Positions 6,685-15,081 are shown, counted from the stretch's first letter. The stretch: 30,403 nucleotides of DNA from BOKV01 sp041739225 (GCA_041739225.1 JBGSOG010000059.1:1-30403); one strand, 5' to 3'. The notes: generated by a model not told the origin, from the sequence alone. Numbers and translations: made by a program.

Positions 6685-7758
6685 ATGCGTGTTGACCAGT
6701 TTGATTTCGAGTTGCCGGAGGCGGCAATTGCGTTGCGCCCGGCGCAACCGCGCCATGCTGCGCGCTTGCTGGTTGTTGCGCCGCAAAGCGGGCTCACCGA
6801 CCGGATTGTGGCAGATTTGCCGGACTTGCTGCAGCCCGGCGATGCGCTCGTCTTCAACGATACAAAAGTCATTCCTGCGCAATTGGAAGGGATACGCATT
6901 CGCGATGGCGGGGTGGCCACGGTTGGCGTGACGCTGCATATGCGGCTGGATGCCAGCCACTGGAAAGGGTTTGCCAGGGGTGCCAAGAAGTTGCGCGAAG
7001 GCGACCGGTTGCGCTTCGGACACACCAACACTTCCTGCCTGATGGGCGCGCTGGACGCCACTGTTGAAGAAAAGGGCGAGGCTGGCGAGATCACGCTGGC
7101 ATTCGATCTGTCCGGCGCTGAACTCGACGCCGCCTTTCATGCCGTCGGCCATGTGCCATTGCCACCTTACATTGCGCTCAAGCGCAGCGAGGACGAGCGC
7201 GACGCCATCGACTACCAGACCATTTATGCCCGCGAGGAAGGGGCGGTGGCTGCGCCTACTGCCGGGCTGCACTTCACGCAGGAACTGATGGATCGGCTAG
7301 ACAGCCGCGGGATTTCGCGCCATTTCGTCACGCTGCACGTGGGAGCAGGAACTTTCCTGCCAATGAAGGCAGACGACAGCGATGACCACAAGATGCATGC
7401 CGAACGCGGTAGCGTGACAAAGGCCACGGCACAGGCGCTCAATTCAGTGCGCAAGCGTGGCGGGCGGATCGTTTGTGTCGGCACCACTTCCTTGCGCCTT
7501 CTGGAAAGTGCTGCCGATGCTGACGGTGCCATCCAGCCTTTTGACGGCGAAACTGCCATTTTCATCACGCCAGGATACCGGTTCAAGGCATGTGACATCC
7601 TGATGACCAATTTCCATTTGCCGCGTTCAACGTTGTTCATGCTGGTTTGTGCCTTTGCAGGAACGAAAACCATGAAGGAAGCCTATGGGCATGCGATCAA
7701 TGGCGGCTACCGGTTTTATTCCTATGGCGATGCCAGCCTGCTATACGGCGCACGATGA
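6685..7758 (+). CDS. queA: S-adenosylmethionine:tRNA ribosyltransferase-isomerase
   Basis: QueA moves the ribosyl part of S-adenosylmethionine onto 7-aminomethyl-7-deazaguanine in tRNA, giving epoxyqueuosine at the wobble position of GUN anticodons. The protein has 357 residues, the usual length. Family blocks seen are FDFELPEAAIALRPAQPR near the start, ALVFNDTKVIPAQL, VAAPTAGLHFT and HVGAGTFLPMKA. The stop codon overlaps the next start as ATGA (7755-7758), so queA and tgt, which act one after the other in queuosine synthesis, are translationally coupled. The start ATG at 6685 follows the terminator of the previous unit closely. Confidence 0.96.
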   Translation: MRVDQFDFELPEAAIALRPAQPRHAARLLVVAPQSGLTDRIVADLPDLLQPGDALVFNDTKVIPAQLEGIRIRDGGVATVGVTLHMRLDASHWKGFARGAKKLREGDRLRFGHTNTSCLMGALDATVEEKGEAGEITLAFDLSGAELDAAFHAVGHVPLPPYIALKRSEDERDAIDYQTIYAREEGAVAAPTAGLHFTQELMDRLDSRGISRHFVTLHVGAGTFLPMKADDSDDHKMHAERGSVTKATAQALNSVRKRGGRIVCVGTTSLRLLESAADADGAIQPFDGETAIFITPGYRFKACDILMTNFHLPRSTLFMLVCAFAGTKTMKEAYGHAINGGYRFYSYGDASLLYGAR

Positions 7759-8885
7759 CAACTGATTTCAGTTTCAAGCTGTTGGCCACTGACGGCCTTG
7801 CACGGCGCGGCGAGATATCGATGCCGCGCGGCACCATCCGCACGCCCGCATTCATGCCGGTCGGCACGGTCGGTACCGTCAAGGCCATGTACATGGACCA
7901 GGTCAAGAACACTGGCGCCGACATCATTCTTGGCAATACCTACCATTTGATGTTGCGACCGGGGGCTGAGCGCATGGCGCGTTTGGGCGGACTGCATTCA
8001 TTTGTGGGTTGGGAAGGGCCGATGCTGACCGATTCAGGCGGCTTTCAGGTGATGTCTCTGTCGGGGCTGCGCAAGCTGACCGAAGATGGCGTAACCTTCA
8101 AATCGCATATCGACGGCTCTCTCCACATGATGAGCCCGGAGCGCTCGATCGAGATCCAGGGCTTGCTGGGTTCCGACATCCAGATGCAACTCGACGAATG
8201 CATTGCGCTGCCGGCCGAACCTTCGCAGATCGAGCGCGCAATGGAATTGTCGCTGCGCTGGGCGGAGCGTTCTGCCCGTGCATTTGGCGAGCAAAAGGGC
8301 AGGGCGATGTTCGGCATCGTTCAAGGCGGCGACAATGAGCCCCTGCGGCTGAAGTCTGCACGGGCGCTGGCTGCCATGAACCTCAAGGGTTATGCCATCG
8401 GTGGTCTTGCCGTCGGGGAGCCGCAGGAAGTGATGTTGCGCACCATCGACTTCACCGCGCCGGAATTGCCGACAGAAAAGCCGCGTTACTTGATGGGAGT
8501 GGGAACACCCGACGACATTCTGGAAAGCGTCGCCCGCGGCATCGACATGTTCGACTGCGTCATGCCGACCCGTTCCGGGCGTCATGGCCTTGCGTTCACA
8601 CGGCGTGGCAGGGTGAATTTGCGCAATGCGCGCCATGCCGAAGATCTGCGACCGATGGACGAGGAGAGCGACTGCCCGGCAGCCCGTGATTATTCAAGAG
8701 CCTATATCCATCATTTGGTTCGGTGCGAAGAGGCACTGGGCGGCATGCTCTTGTCTTGGAACAATCTTTTCTACTACCAGGACCTGATGCGCGCAATTCG
8801 CGCATCCATTGCCGAAGGTCGGTTTGAAGCGTTCAAGGCCGAAACCAAAGAGGCGTGGGCCAAGGGTGACATCGCCGCCCTGTAA
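7755..8885 (+). CDS. tgt: tRNA-guanine transglycosylase (zinc site degenerate)
   Basis: Tgt swaps guanine for the queuine precursor preQ1 at tRNA position 34. The protein has 376 residues. TIM-barrel motifs are intact: TPAFMPVGTVGTVKAM, the catalytic-site region DSGGFQVMSL, GGLAVGEPQEV and FDCVMPTRSGRHG. The zinc-binding element is not intact. E. coli has Cys302, Cys304, Cys307 and His333, while the aligned residues here are Ser305, Cys307, Ala310 and Asn336 (SDCPAARDYSRAY and LLSWNNL). I recall the same change in other rhizobial Tgt proteins, so it is probably a lineage trait rather than a broken gene. The start ATG overlaps the queA stop by four bases. Confidence 0.96.
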   Translation: MTTDFSFKLLATDGLARRGEISMPRGTIRTPAFMPVGTVGTVKAMYMDQVKNTGADIILGNTYHLMLRPGAERMARLGGLHSFVGWEGPMLTDSGGFQVMSLSGLRKLTEDGVTFKSHIDGSLHMMSPERSIEIQGLLGSDIQMQLDECIALPAEPSQIERAMELSLRWAERSARAFGEQKGRAMFGIVQGGDNEPLRLKSARALAAMNLKGYAIGGLAVGEPQEVMLRTIDFTAPELPTEKPRYLMGVGTPDDILESVARGIDMFDCVMPTRSGRHGLAFTRRGRVNLRNARHAEDLRPMDEESDCPAARDYSRAYIHHLVRCEEALGGMLLSWNNLFYYQDLMRAIRASIAEGRFEAFKAETKEAWAKGDIAAL

Positions 8886-8886
8886 A

Positions 8887-8907
8887 GCGGACTTGATGCA
8901 AATCCGC
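8887..8907. terminator. Short hairpin between convergent tgt and a small secreted-protein gene
   Basis: GCGGACTTG (8887-8895) and CAAATCCGC (8899-8907) can form a nine-base stem with one C-A mismatch and a three-base loop. It fills the 26-base gap between two convergent stop codons, the expected place for a shared terminator. There is no T-run on either side, so this is a weak call. Confidence 0.3.
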
Positions 8908-8911
8908 GCCG

Positions 8912-9175
8912 TTACTTGATGACTGCTTTGCCACCAACGATTTCAACCGTCTCTCCACCTGTCAGCGTTTCGCGATCGCCGCTTGGCAACGTAATGAAAC
9001 AACCCGAATTGCAAGCAGACACGGTTTCACCAGGCTGGATGCCGATGTCGGACTGAACGCCATTTTCAGTGATCTGCAGGGAATGGGCCTGCTGGTCCAG
9101 GTTCACGATGTTTGCAGCATGCGCTGTGCCGGTGATGGCAAGAATGGCAATGGTGGCTGCTACAAGCGATTTCAT
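8912..9175 (-). CDS. Small secreted protein, hypothetical (87 aa)
   Basis: An N-terminal signal peptide (MKSLVAATIAILAITGTAHA, likely cut after residue 20) is followed by a mature part of about 67 residues. The mature part is beta-prone, contains two closely spaced cysteines (SACNSGCFITLPSG) that could form a disulfide, and ends in short repeated hydrophobic/polar strands (GGETVEIVGGKAVIK). It is probably a periplasmic or surface protein. I do not recognise a characterised family. The ATG at 9173-9175 has no clear ribosome site, only an A-rich stretch. It is convergent with tgt and downstream of the MscS-family gene on the same strand, with a 103-base gap that holds a CCGGAA palindrome. Confidence 0.75.
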   Translation of the reverse strand: MKSLVAATIAILAITGTAHAANIVNLDQQAHSLQITENGVQSDIGIQPGETVSACNSGCFITLPSGDRETLTGGETVEIVGGKAVIK

Positions 9176-9213
9176 GGTTTTTGTCGGCGGTGACGCCGTT
9201 CCCTCAATTGCAA

Positions 9214-9227
9214 CCGGAACATTCCGG
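9214..9227. promoter_or_regulatory. CCGGAA-CA-TTCCGG palindrome upstream of the small secreted protein
   Basis: CCGGAA (9214-9219) and TTCCGG (9222-9227) form a perfect inverted repeat centred about 45 bases before the start codon of the small secreted protein. It closely matches the palindrome at 4865-4879, which has the same placement before another small minus-strand gene. Operator or structured leader are both possible. Confidence 0.35.
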
Positions 9228-9246
9228 CAATGGTGAAGTTATACGG

Positions 9247-9291
9247 GGCGGCAAATGAACGATCGCTGAATGGCCCGTTCAACTTGCCGCC
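9247..9291 (-). terminator. Long bulged hairpin overlapping the stop codon of the MscS-family gene
   Basis: GGCGGCAA (9247-9254) pairs with TTGCCGCC (9284-9291) and, inside, TGAACG (9256-9261) pairs with CGTTCA (9276-9281). That makes 14 base pairs with a small bulge and a 14-base loop. The stem includes the stop codon of the channel gene. No U-run follows on the minus strand, so it may stabilise the mRNA end or support Rho-type termination rather than act alone. Confidence 0.4.
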
Positions 9292-11696
9292 GGTTTCTTT
9301 CGAACCCTCGGTTCATTGTTGTCCGGTTTGGGCGTTTCCTGCAAGCGGGTAGCCAAAAACGCCATGTCCTCGGCCTTGATGTTGAGATCGCGCTGGGGGA
9401 ACGGAATCTGGATATTGCGCTCTTCGAACGCCTCAACGATGGCAAAACGGATGCGGGTTGCAACGACAAGGCTGTCCAGGATGTCCTTGACATGGAAACG
9501 CAATTCAAAGTCCAGGGCGGATTCACCAAAGCCCAAAAACACCACAAACGGAGCAGGGACCTTCAGCACGGATGCATCGGCAACTGCGATTTCCAGCAGA
9601 AGATCGTGCACCATGCGCGGATTTGTGCCGTAAGCCACGCTCGCGTTGATGTCTACCCGGCCCAGATGATTGCGGTGGGTCCAGTTGCCGACCGGCAGGT
9701 TGATCAATTCGGAATTGGGCAACAACACTGTTTGCTTCTGGAAGGTTTCTATCTCGGTTGCCCGAACGGATATTCGCTTGACGATACCCGTAGTCTGGCC
9801 CGCAACAATCCAGTCTCCTACCTTGAATGGCCTTTCAACCAGCAAAATGAGACCTGAGACAAAGTTGCTGACGATGTTTTGCAGCCCAAAACCAATACCC
9901 AGCGACAAAGCACCAGCCACGATGGCCAGATTGGACAAGTCGAAGCCGGCGGCGGAAACGCCTATCAAAACGGCGAGGCCCACGCCGATATAGCCCGTTA
10001 CGGTGCGGATGGAATTGCGGACACCGGTATCAATCCGGCTTCGGGCCATCACTGTACGGTCGAGCCAGTTCTGGAACTGGCGCGTCAAAACATAGCCAAG
10101 AATGAACAGCACGATACCGAAAAGAATTGCGAACAACGAAATCGAGATTGAGCCAATCTTTATGCTGGTAAAAGTGTTGTAGAGGAAACTCGAGACATCC
10201 ACCCAGTTGAAGCCCCATTGCAACGCCAGCAATGGAAGGCCGACCAGCAAAACCAGCAGATAAACCGCCAAGCTCAGGGCAAGACCGATCTGGTCGAGTG
10301 CAGCTTCCTTCAGTTCAAAGCGGCTTTGCAGGAACTTGCCAAAGGGTGAGACATCAAGGGCGCCGTCTGCGCCCAGTGCGCGCCCGCTCTGGATGCCAAT
10401 CAGCATGGTGGCAATGACCGCGCTGGAAAATACGATCTGGGCCGCCGAAAACCGCGCAAGGCCGATATATCCCGTGACGGCAGCGGCAATGACAAACCCG
10501 GCCAGCAGGATCATTGGCAGGCGCACCCAGGCCGGCCACGCCGCCATCTTGCCGGTTTCTTCATCGCGAAATGGTTTGACCATGGCAATGAGGATCAGGA
10601 GCAAGCCGATCAGCAGGGCGGCAAACATGCTTTGCGCCACGGTGACCGGAAGCGGCGAGGAGAATATGTCGTTGAGCCAGCCCAGGAAAAAATCGACGAT
10701 GTGAACAGTAGCTGTGGCAATGGTCAGCCACACCAGGAATCTCGCAGATCGACCGGTAAACGGCGCAAGGCGGCGCTCGGGATGGCGTGGAGCAAAAACG
10801 GCCTGCACCAGATTGTAGACAAATATCAGTGCTGCCAAAGAAACCAGCAGCGCCCGGAACAATTGCAGCGACTGGCCGGAAAAAACCCCGAAATTGAAGA
10901 AAAGTGCGTATGTCGTACCCAGAATGGCAGTTGCAGCCAGTGAAGGCAGGACGATCGACCAGAACGCCATGGAGAGTCGGCTGAAATAGGACAACTCGTC
11001 GTCGCGGCGACTGGCGCTGAAAAGAAGACGGCCAACGCTGCGGCGCAGTGCAAGCCAGATTGCAGCTGCCGCCAGCAATGAAAGGCCGACCGCAAGAAGG
11101 ATCGAGTTTTGGCGGAACTGCCAGACAAATTTGGTTCGTGACTGGACAGAGCGCCAGGCTTTCTGTGTTTCGCCAACAAAGGCCATCCAGTTTTCGCTGC
11201 TGAAAACACCTTTTGCCTGGGTCCTGCGAAACAGCGTATTTGAGAAAATGTCGCGGCGAAAATCGGCAATCTGGTTGTGTGCCTGGCTGGCACGAATGGA
11301 CAATTGTTCTGCTGCTGCCAGCTCATTGTTGATCACCACTTTTCGTGCGATCAGGTTCTGGCGTTCCTCCGCAACAATGGCGGCTTCGGCTGCGTCACCT
11401 TCCTTGGGAGGCTGTCCAAGCTCGCCCAGTCGCTTGTTGATTGAAGACAATTCCGGACGGAACGATACACCATACTCGATCAAGGATTTTGTCAGCTTGT
11501 CGAGTTCAAGCCTTTGCAGGACCAGTTTTTCATCGTCGCGGCTGTTTTCGGTGATCGCAGTTTCGATTTTCCCGAGCAGCCGCAGCATTTCAGCTGTGGC
11601 GGGCAGTTTTTCGTCAACATTCTGGGCAAGGGAACCCTGCGCACCCGAAATGAGTGCAAGGAAAACCAAAAATACTTTCAGGTACTGGTTTATCAA
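9279..11696 (-). CDS. Large MscS-family mechanosensitive ion channel (DUF3772 type)
   Basis: This is an 805-residue inner-membrane channel of the small-conductance mechanosensitive family, which opens under membrane tension to release solutes on osmotic downshock. A signal peptide (about residues 1-24) precedes a periplasmic helical region with coiled-coil character up to about residue 170. I assign that region to DUF3772 from memory. Many membrane segments follow, then the MscS core near residues 580-720. The core shows the small-residue pore helix (IVAGALSLGIGFGLQNIV), the ERPFKVGDW beta domain entry and TVLLPNSELINLPVGNW. The C-terminal tail is basic. The start is a TTG (11694-11696) with no strong ribosome site; it is chosen because it begins a good signal peptide. 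Confidence 0.92.
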   Translation of the reverse strand: MINQYLKVFLVFLALISGAQGSLAQNVDEKLPATAEMLRLLGKIETAITENSRDDEKLVLQRLELDKLTKSLIEYGVSFRPELSSINKRLGELGQPPKEGDAAEAAIVAEERQNLIARKVVINNELAAAEQLSIRASQAHNQIADFRRDIFSNTLFRRTQAKGVFSSENWMAFVGETQKAWRSVQSRTKFVWQFRQNSILLAVGLSLLAAAAIWLALRRSVGRLLFSASRRDDELSYFSRLSMAFWSIVLPSLAATAILGTTYALFFNFGVFSGQSLQLFRALLVSLAALIFVYNLVQAVFAPRHPERRLAPFTGRSARFLVWLTIATATVHIVDFFLGWLNDIFSSPLPVTVAQSMFAALLIGLLLILIAMVKPFRDEETGKMAAWPAWVRLPMILLAGFVIAAAVTGYIGLARFSAAQIVFSSAVIATMLIGIQSGRALGADGALDVSPFGKFLQSRFELKEAALDQIGLALSLAVYLLVLLVGLPLLALQWGFNWVDVSSFLYNTFTSIKIGSISISLFAILFGIVLFILGYVLTRQFQNWLDRTVMARSRIDTGVRNSIRTVTGYIGVGLAVLIGVSAAGFDLSNLAIVAGALSLGIGFGLQNIVSNFVSGLILLVERPFKVGDWIVAGQTTGIVKRISVRATEIETFQKQTVLLPNSELINLPVGNWTHRNHLGRVDINASVAYGTNPRMVHDLLLEIAVADASVLKVPAPFVVFLGFGESALDFELRFHVKDILDSLVVATRIRFAIVEAFEERNIQIPFPQRDLNIKAEDMAFLATRLQETPKPDNNEPRVRKKPAAS

Positions 11697-11786
11697 GGGT
11701 TGGCCGGTTTGTTTGCAGGTGAATCGGACGCAACCATCCTTATAGAAACAGCTGTCAAAGTGCCAATCCGGCCAAGGCTTGGTGTA

Positions 11787-12227
11787 TCAGACCGATACGC
11801 CCTTGTAAGGGTTCATCTTGACACCGGTTATCTTCCAGCTGCCGTCTTCCTGGCGCTGCAATGTATAGACCGCCTGCCACTGCTTGCCATCGCCGTCGGT
11901 TACCAGAAGTTCCTGATACACTTGACCACTGATGAGGGCGTTGCGGCCGAAATTGTATTCCTGTGGATTGTAGAGCGAAGGGTAGCCGCTTTGAACCATG
12001 GAAAGGAAACGTTCGACCGAGCCGAAGACATTGCGGATGTTGGGAGCGGCATGACCAAATGCCCGCTCGCCATCACCAGACTGGAACGCCTTGATCTGGT
12101 CTTCGATTACGCCGCGCGTGGCCGATGTATCAGCGTCAGGCACTGCGTCTTGTGCGAATGCACCGCCAGAGAACGATTGGAGCAACAGGCCAAGTGCAAG
12201 GGATACTGCGATTGCAAGACTGCGCAT
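11787..12227 (-). CDS. DUF4864-family secreted protein
   Basis: The protein has 146 residues. Residues 1-25 form a signal peptide ending in AFA, so the mature protein is periplasmic or secreted. The rest resembles DUF4864: an N-terminal helix pattern (GVIEDQIKAFQSGDGERAFG), then NIRNVFGSVERFLSMVQSGY and a C-terminal WKITGVKMNPY strand. The layout suggests a small NTF2-like or cystatin-like alpha+beta fold. The function of the family is unknown to me. The ATG has GGGAG at good spacing. It is followed on the same strand, after 90 bases, by the channel gene, and an inverted repeat at 12245-12271 lies in its leader or promoter. Confidence 0.82.
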   Translation of the reverse strand: MRSLAIAVSLALGLLLQSFSGGAFAQDAVPDADTSATRGVIEDQIKAFQSGDGERAFGHAAPNIRNVFGSVERFLSMVQSGYPSLYNPQEYNFGRNALISGQVYQELLVTDGDGKQWQAVYTLQRQEDGSWKITGVKMNPYKGVSV

Positions 12228-12244
12228 GGTAATTCTCCCGGAGC

Positions 12245-12271
12245 GTTGTTGTGATCATACACTTCAACAAC
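12245..12271 (-). promoter_or_regulatory. GTTGTTG-N13-CAACAAC inverted repeat upstream of the DUF4864 gene
   Basis: GTTGTTG (12245-12251) and CAACAAC (12265-12271) form a perfect 7-bp inverted repeat with a 13-base spacer, ending 17 bases before the DUF4864 start codon and just before its ribosome site. It could be a dimeric repressor site or an mRNA stem-loop. Confidence 0.35.
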
Positions 12272-12316
12272 AATACGCTGGTTTGGCTTGACCGGTTTCA
12301 CATTCCCGCGAGAATT

Positions 12317-13366
12317 TCAGACTTCCTGCCGTATCATCTGCATGGCCAATTCCCCCATTTGTGGAACCGCTGCGCCATAAGCGCGTGCTTTTTCCGGATT
12401 GGAGGCATTTCCGTCAACCGCGCGTTTGTAAACGCCCTGCAAAATTGCCGCGAGGCGGAAAAACGAGAATGCGAGGTAAAAATGCCAGTTTACTATGGGG
12501 CCGATACCCCGGCGGGAACAATAGCTGGCAACATATTCTGCCTCGGACGGGATGCCGAGGGTGGTCCTGTCGATGCCGCCAAGGCCGCGAAATCCGCCCA
12601 AATGCGGCAGGCGCCACTGCATGCACTGGTATGACAGATCGGCCAGCGGGTGGCCAAGCGTGGACAATTCCCAGTCCAGCACCCCCAAGATGGTAGCGCT
12701 GTCGCGGGCGAAAACCATGTTGTCGAGGCGAAAGTCGCCGTGCACCAGCGCCACCTGGCCATCATCCTTCGGCATCCGGGTCGCCAGCCAGTCAATCAGC
12801 AGGTGGATGTTCTCGTTTCGGTCAATTTCGCTTGCGGCATATTGCTTGGTCCAGCGGGTGAACTGACGCTCGAAATAATTCCCTGCCACACCAAAGTCGG
12901 AAAGTCCTACCTTTGGAAGGTCAACCGAATGCAGATCGGCGAGTGCTGCATTCATGGCTCCGTAAATGGCGCTGCGGGTAGCAATTGCATCTGCCCCAAC
13001 CAGTTCATGCAATGCCGGGTCCCAGAAAATGCGCCCGTCCAGGTATTCCATGACAAAAAACATCCGCCCGATGGGTGAATGTTCCTCGCCACAAAGCGCA
13101 ATCATTGCGGGAATTGGAACCTTTGTCCCGGAAAGTGCTTTCATCACGCGAAATTCACGGTCAACTTGGTGGGCAGATTTCAGCAATTCACCCGGCGGCT
13201 TTGCCCGCAGCACGTATTTGCCGCTTTGCGCAACAACAAGGTAGGTAGGGTTGGATTGGCCAGTGTCAAATTTGCGGATTTCATGCAGTTCACTGAAGCC
13301 GTCAATGTTTGCCTCAAGCCAGGGGGCAAGCGCCGCATCATCGAGAATGTTCGGGCTTTCGGTCAT
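12317..13366 (-). CDS. APH-fold phosphotransferase of the ACAD10/11 type
   Basis: This 349-residue kinase-like protein has the aminoglycoside/choline-kinase fold. Visible elements are the nucleotide loop GQSNPTY (36-42), the catalytic loop LVHGDFRLDNMVF (His209, Asp211, Asn216) and the metal-binding LGVLDWELSTLGHPLADL (Asp231). These patterns match the N-terminal domain of human ACAD10/ACAD11 and the Pseudomonas LvaA protein better than true antibiotic kinases. The related kinases phosphorylate 4-hydroxyacyl-CoAs before a dehydrogenase-like partner removes the phosphate. A matching ACAD11-like gene lies at 21139-22398, so the same role is a reasonable inference. It is not a resistance gene. 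The ATG at 13364-13366 has GGGAG upstream. Confidence 0.85.
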   Translation of the reverse strand: MTESPNILDDAALAPWLEANIDGFSELHEIRKFDTGQSNPTYLVVAQSGKYVLRAKPPGELLKSAHQVDREFRVMKALSGTKVPIPAMIALCGEEHSPIGRMFFVMEYLDGRIFWDPALHELVGADAIATRSAIYGAMNAALADLHSVDLPKVGLSDFGVAGNYFERQFTRWTKQYAASEIDRNENIHLLIDWLATRMPKDDGQVALVHGDFRLDNMVFARDSATILGVLDWELSTLGHPLADLSYQCMQWRLPHLGGFRGLGGIDRTTLGIPSEAEYVASYCSRRGIGPIVNWHFYLAFSFFRLAAILQGVYKRAVDGNASNPEKARAYGAAVPQMGELAMQMIRQEV

Positions 13367-13555
13367 GGCGCTCTCCCTGCACTGCAACCTCAAACGTCGT
13401 ATTGTAATGCCAATTCGTCAAGCCCGTGCAGAGCCGGCAACATCACGGCGTTCCCGATTTTGCTTGCCCTTGACGTGTGCGATTGCTAGCTGGCGTGTCA
13501 GCAAGCCGTCATGCGGCTATCAACTTTCGTCGCCTGCGGCAGATTGAGCCGATAC

Positions 13556-14272
13556 ATGTCCAACCGTTTCATTTCTGCCCTGCGTTTGATGGGTCCGCGA
13601 CTGATTGTCCAGGCAGCGGTCATGTTTGCCATATTGATCGGTGCGGGCTACCTGCTGCAGCAATACCAGTTTCCGCAAATTGTTGAATGGTTCCGCTTTT
13701 CCAGCGATGAAAATGCCGGTCTGTTGCACGGCAGAATAGCCTATTTCATGCTTTGTGCATTGTTTACTGCAGCCGGTGGTCCCAGGCAGGCGGTTGCCTT
13801 TTTCGCCGCGTATTTCTTCGGAATAGCCGAGGGCTTTTTTCTGGCTTTGTTTGCCACCCTTGCCGGTTGCTTGATTACGGTCGCGGCTGCGACCGGATTT
13901 CGGGACGCAGCCCGGAATTTCGTTGTTGGCAAACTCGATGTGGCCCTGCAAATGTGGAGCAAGTCGACGTTTTCGATCACCTTGATGATCCGCTTGCTTC
14001 CGGTGGGATCAAACCTGGTGACAAATCTGGCAGCCGGAGCGACAGGAATACCTTTGCTGCGGTTCATTGCCGGAACAGCCACCGGGTATTTGCCACAAAC
14101 ACTGGTCTTCGCGTTGATGGGTTCAGGCGTCAACGTCGGGTCAAGGCTGCAGATCGGGTTGTCTGTAGTGTTGTTTGTTGCATCGCTGGCGATCGGCATC
14201 TGGATATATGCCCGCTACCGGCGCGAGATAAAAATGAGCCAGCGAACTGCCAAAGCGGCTACAACGGCCTGA
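13556..14272 (+). CDS. TVP38/TMEM64 (DedA-like VTT domain) membrane protein
   Basis: This 238-residue protein is predicted to have about six membrane segments. Its central part (AVAFFAAYFFGIAEGFFLAL, then FATLAGCLITVAAATGFRDA) and a later glycine-rich segment (LPVGSNLVTNLAAGATGIP) fit the VTT/SNARE-associated domain of TVP38 and DedA proteins. Some DedA relatives move undecaprenyl phosphate across the membrane. The neighbouring GT2, GT83-like and PAP2 genes handle polyprenyl-linked or lipid substrates, so a lipid-carrier transport role is an attractive inference. The start is uncertain: 13556 and 13511 are both in frame and neither has a strong ribosome site. The gene ends one base before the convergent GT2 gene. 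Confidence 0.82.
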   Translation: MSNRFISALRLMGPRLIVQAAVMFAILIGAGYLLQQYQFPQIVEWFRFSSDENAGLLHGRIAYFMLCALFTAAGGPRQAVAFFAAYFFGIAEGFFLALFATLAGCLITVAAATGFRDAARNFVVGKLDVALQMWSKSTFSITLMIRLLPVGSNLVTNLAAGATGIPLLRFIAGTATGYLPQTLVFALMGSGVNVGSRLQIGLSVVLFVASLAIGIWIYARYRREIKMSQRTAKAATTA

Positions 14273-14992
14273 TCAATCTTCCGCCGTCATTGGAGCTTTG
14301 GTGCGGCGACGCAACCAGCTGACGCCAAACAGGTCGTACAGCCCGATCAGTGCACGGTTGAGATTGTTGTATTTCGAAACTCCGGCAAGGCGCGGCCGGT
14401 CATTCACCGGCACATATTCGGTCTTGTATCCATAAGTTTGGAACAATGCAGGCAGGTAGCGGTGCAACGAGGTGAAAAATGGCAGCAACAAAAACGCGTC
14501 GCGCCAAAAAACCTTGATGCCGCATCCAGTGTCGGGGCAATCGTCCTTCAAAACGGCATCCCGAATCCAGTTGGCCGCCCGGGATGCGAATTTCTTTGAT
14601 CCGGTATCCTTGCGGGTTTTTCGCCACCCGCCAACCAGCGCTGGCTTGTCGCGGTTGCCGGGCTCTCCCAGCTTTGCCAGCAGAGCCGGAATGTCGGCCG
14701 GATCGTTCTGGCCGTCGCCATCCATGGTGGCAATCACCGGAAATTTAGCCGCCAGAATACCCGATCGCACGGAAGCTGACTGTCCCGCATTGGTCAAATG
14801 GCGCACCAGCCGCAGCTTTGGGTGCATGGCTTTCAGCGCCTGCACTTCATTGGCGGTTGCATCGGTCGACATGTCGTCGACCACAATGACTTCGCCAAGC
14901 CTGTCTGGTGGAACGGCAGCAAAAGTTTCGCCCACGAGGCGGCCAATGTTTCCTTCCTCGTTGTAAGCTGGGATGACGACAGAAACCTGCAT
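14273..14992 (-). CDS. Family 2 glycosyltransferase, DPM1-like (polyprenyl-phosphate sugar synthase type)
   Basis: This 239-residue soluble GT-A enzyme lacks the membrane helices of ArnC. Motifs: VSVVIPAYNEEGNIGRLV (3-20), VVDDMSTDAT (37-46), the DxD-type metal site in MDGDGQNDPADI (Asp91, Asp93), DTGCGIKVFWRDAF and the RLAGVSKYNNL end motif. Proteins of this shape usually load a sugar from a nucleotide donor onto a polyprenyl phosphate at the cytoplasmic face. The divergent neighbour is a GT83-like transferase that would use such a lipid-linked sugar. The ATG at 14990-14992 is chosen because the conserved domain begins there; upstream in-frame sequence is non-conserved and arginine-rich. The sugar cannot be told; galacturonic acid is one possibility by rhizobial analogy. 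Confidence 0.88.
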   Translation of the reverse strand: MQVSVVIPAYNEEGNIGRLVGETFAAVPPDRLGEVIVVDDMSTDATANEVQALKAMHPKLRLVRHLTNAGQSASVRSGILAAKFPVIATMDGDGQNDPADIPALLAKLGEPGNRDKPALVGGWRKTRKDTGSKKFASRAANWIRDAVLKDDCPDTGCGIKVFWRDAFLLLPFFTSLHRYLPALFQTYGYKTEYVPVNDRPRLAGVSKYNNLNRALIGLYDLFGVSWLRRRTKAPMTAED

Positions 14993-15081
14993 GACAAACA
15001 CCCGGGAACATAACCTCGGTGTTGACATCAATTCGCGCCACCACCATTTACAAGCAGTTCGTCGCATCCATTTGCGCAAAC

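Noticed and set aside
9214..9239. EcfG-type promoter (GGAAC with downstream GTT)
   Set aside because: On the plus strand GGAAC is followed after 17 bases by GTT, but it would drive transcription into the 3' end of an opposite-strand gene. No match exists on the useful strand.
12317..13366. Antibiotic (aminoglycoside) resistance kinase
   Set aside because: The fold is the same, but the motif context (LDWELSTLGHPLADL) is of the ACAD10/11 kinase type and the neighbours are metabolic genes.
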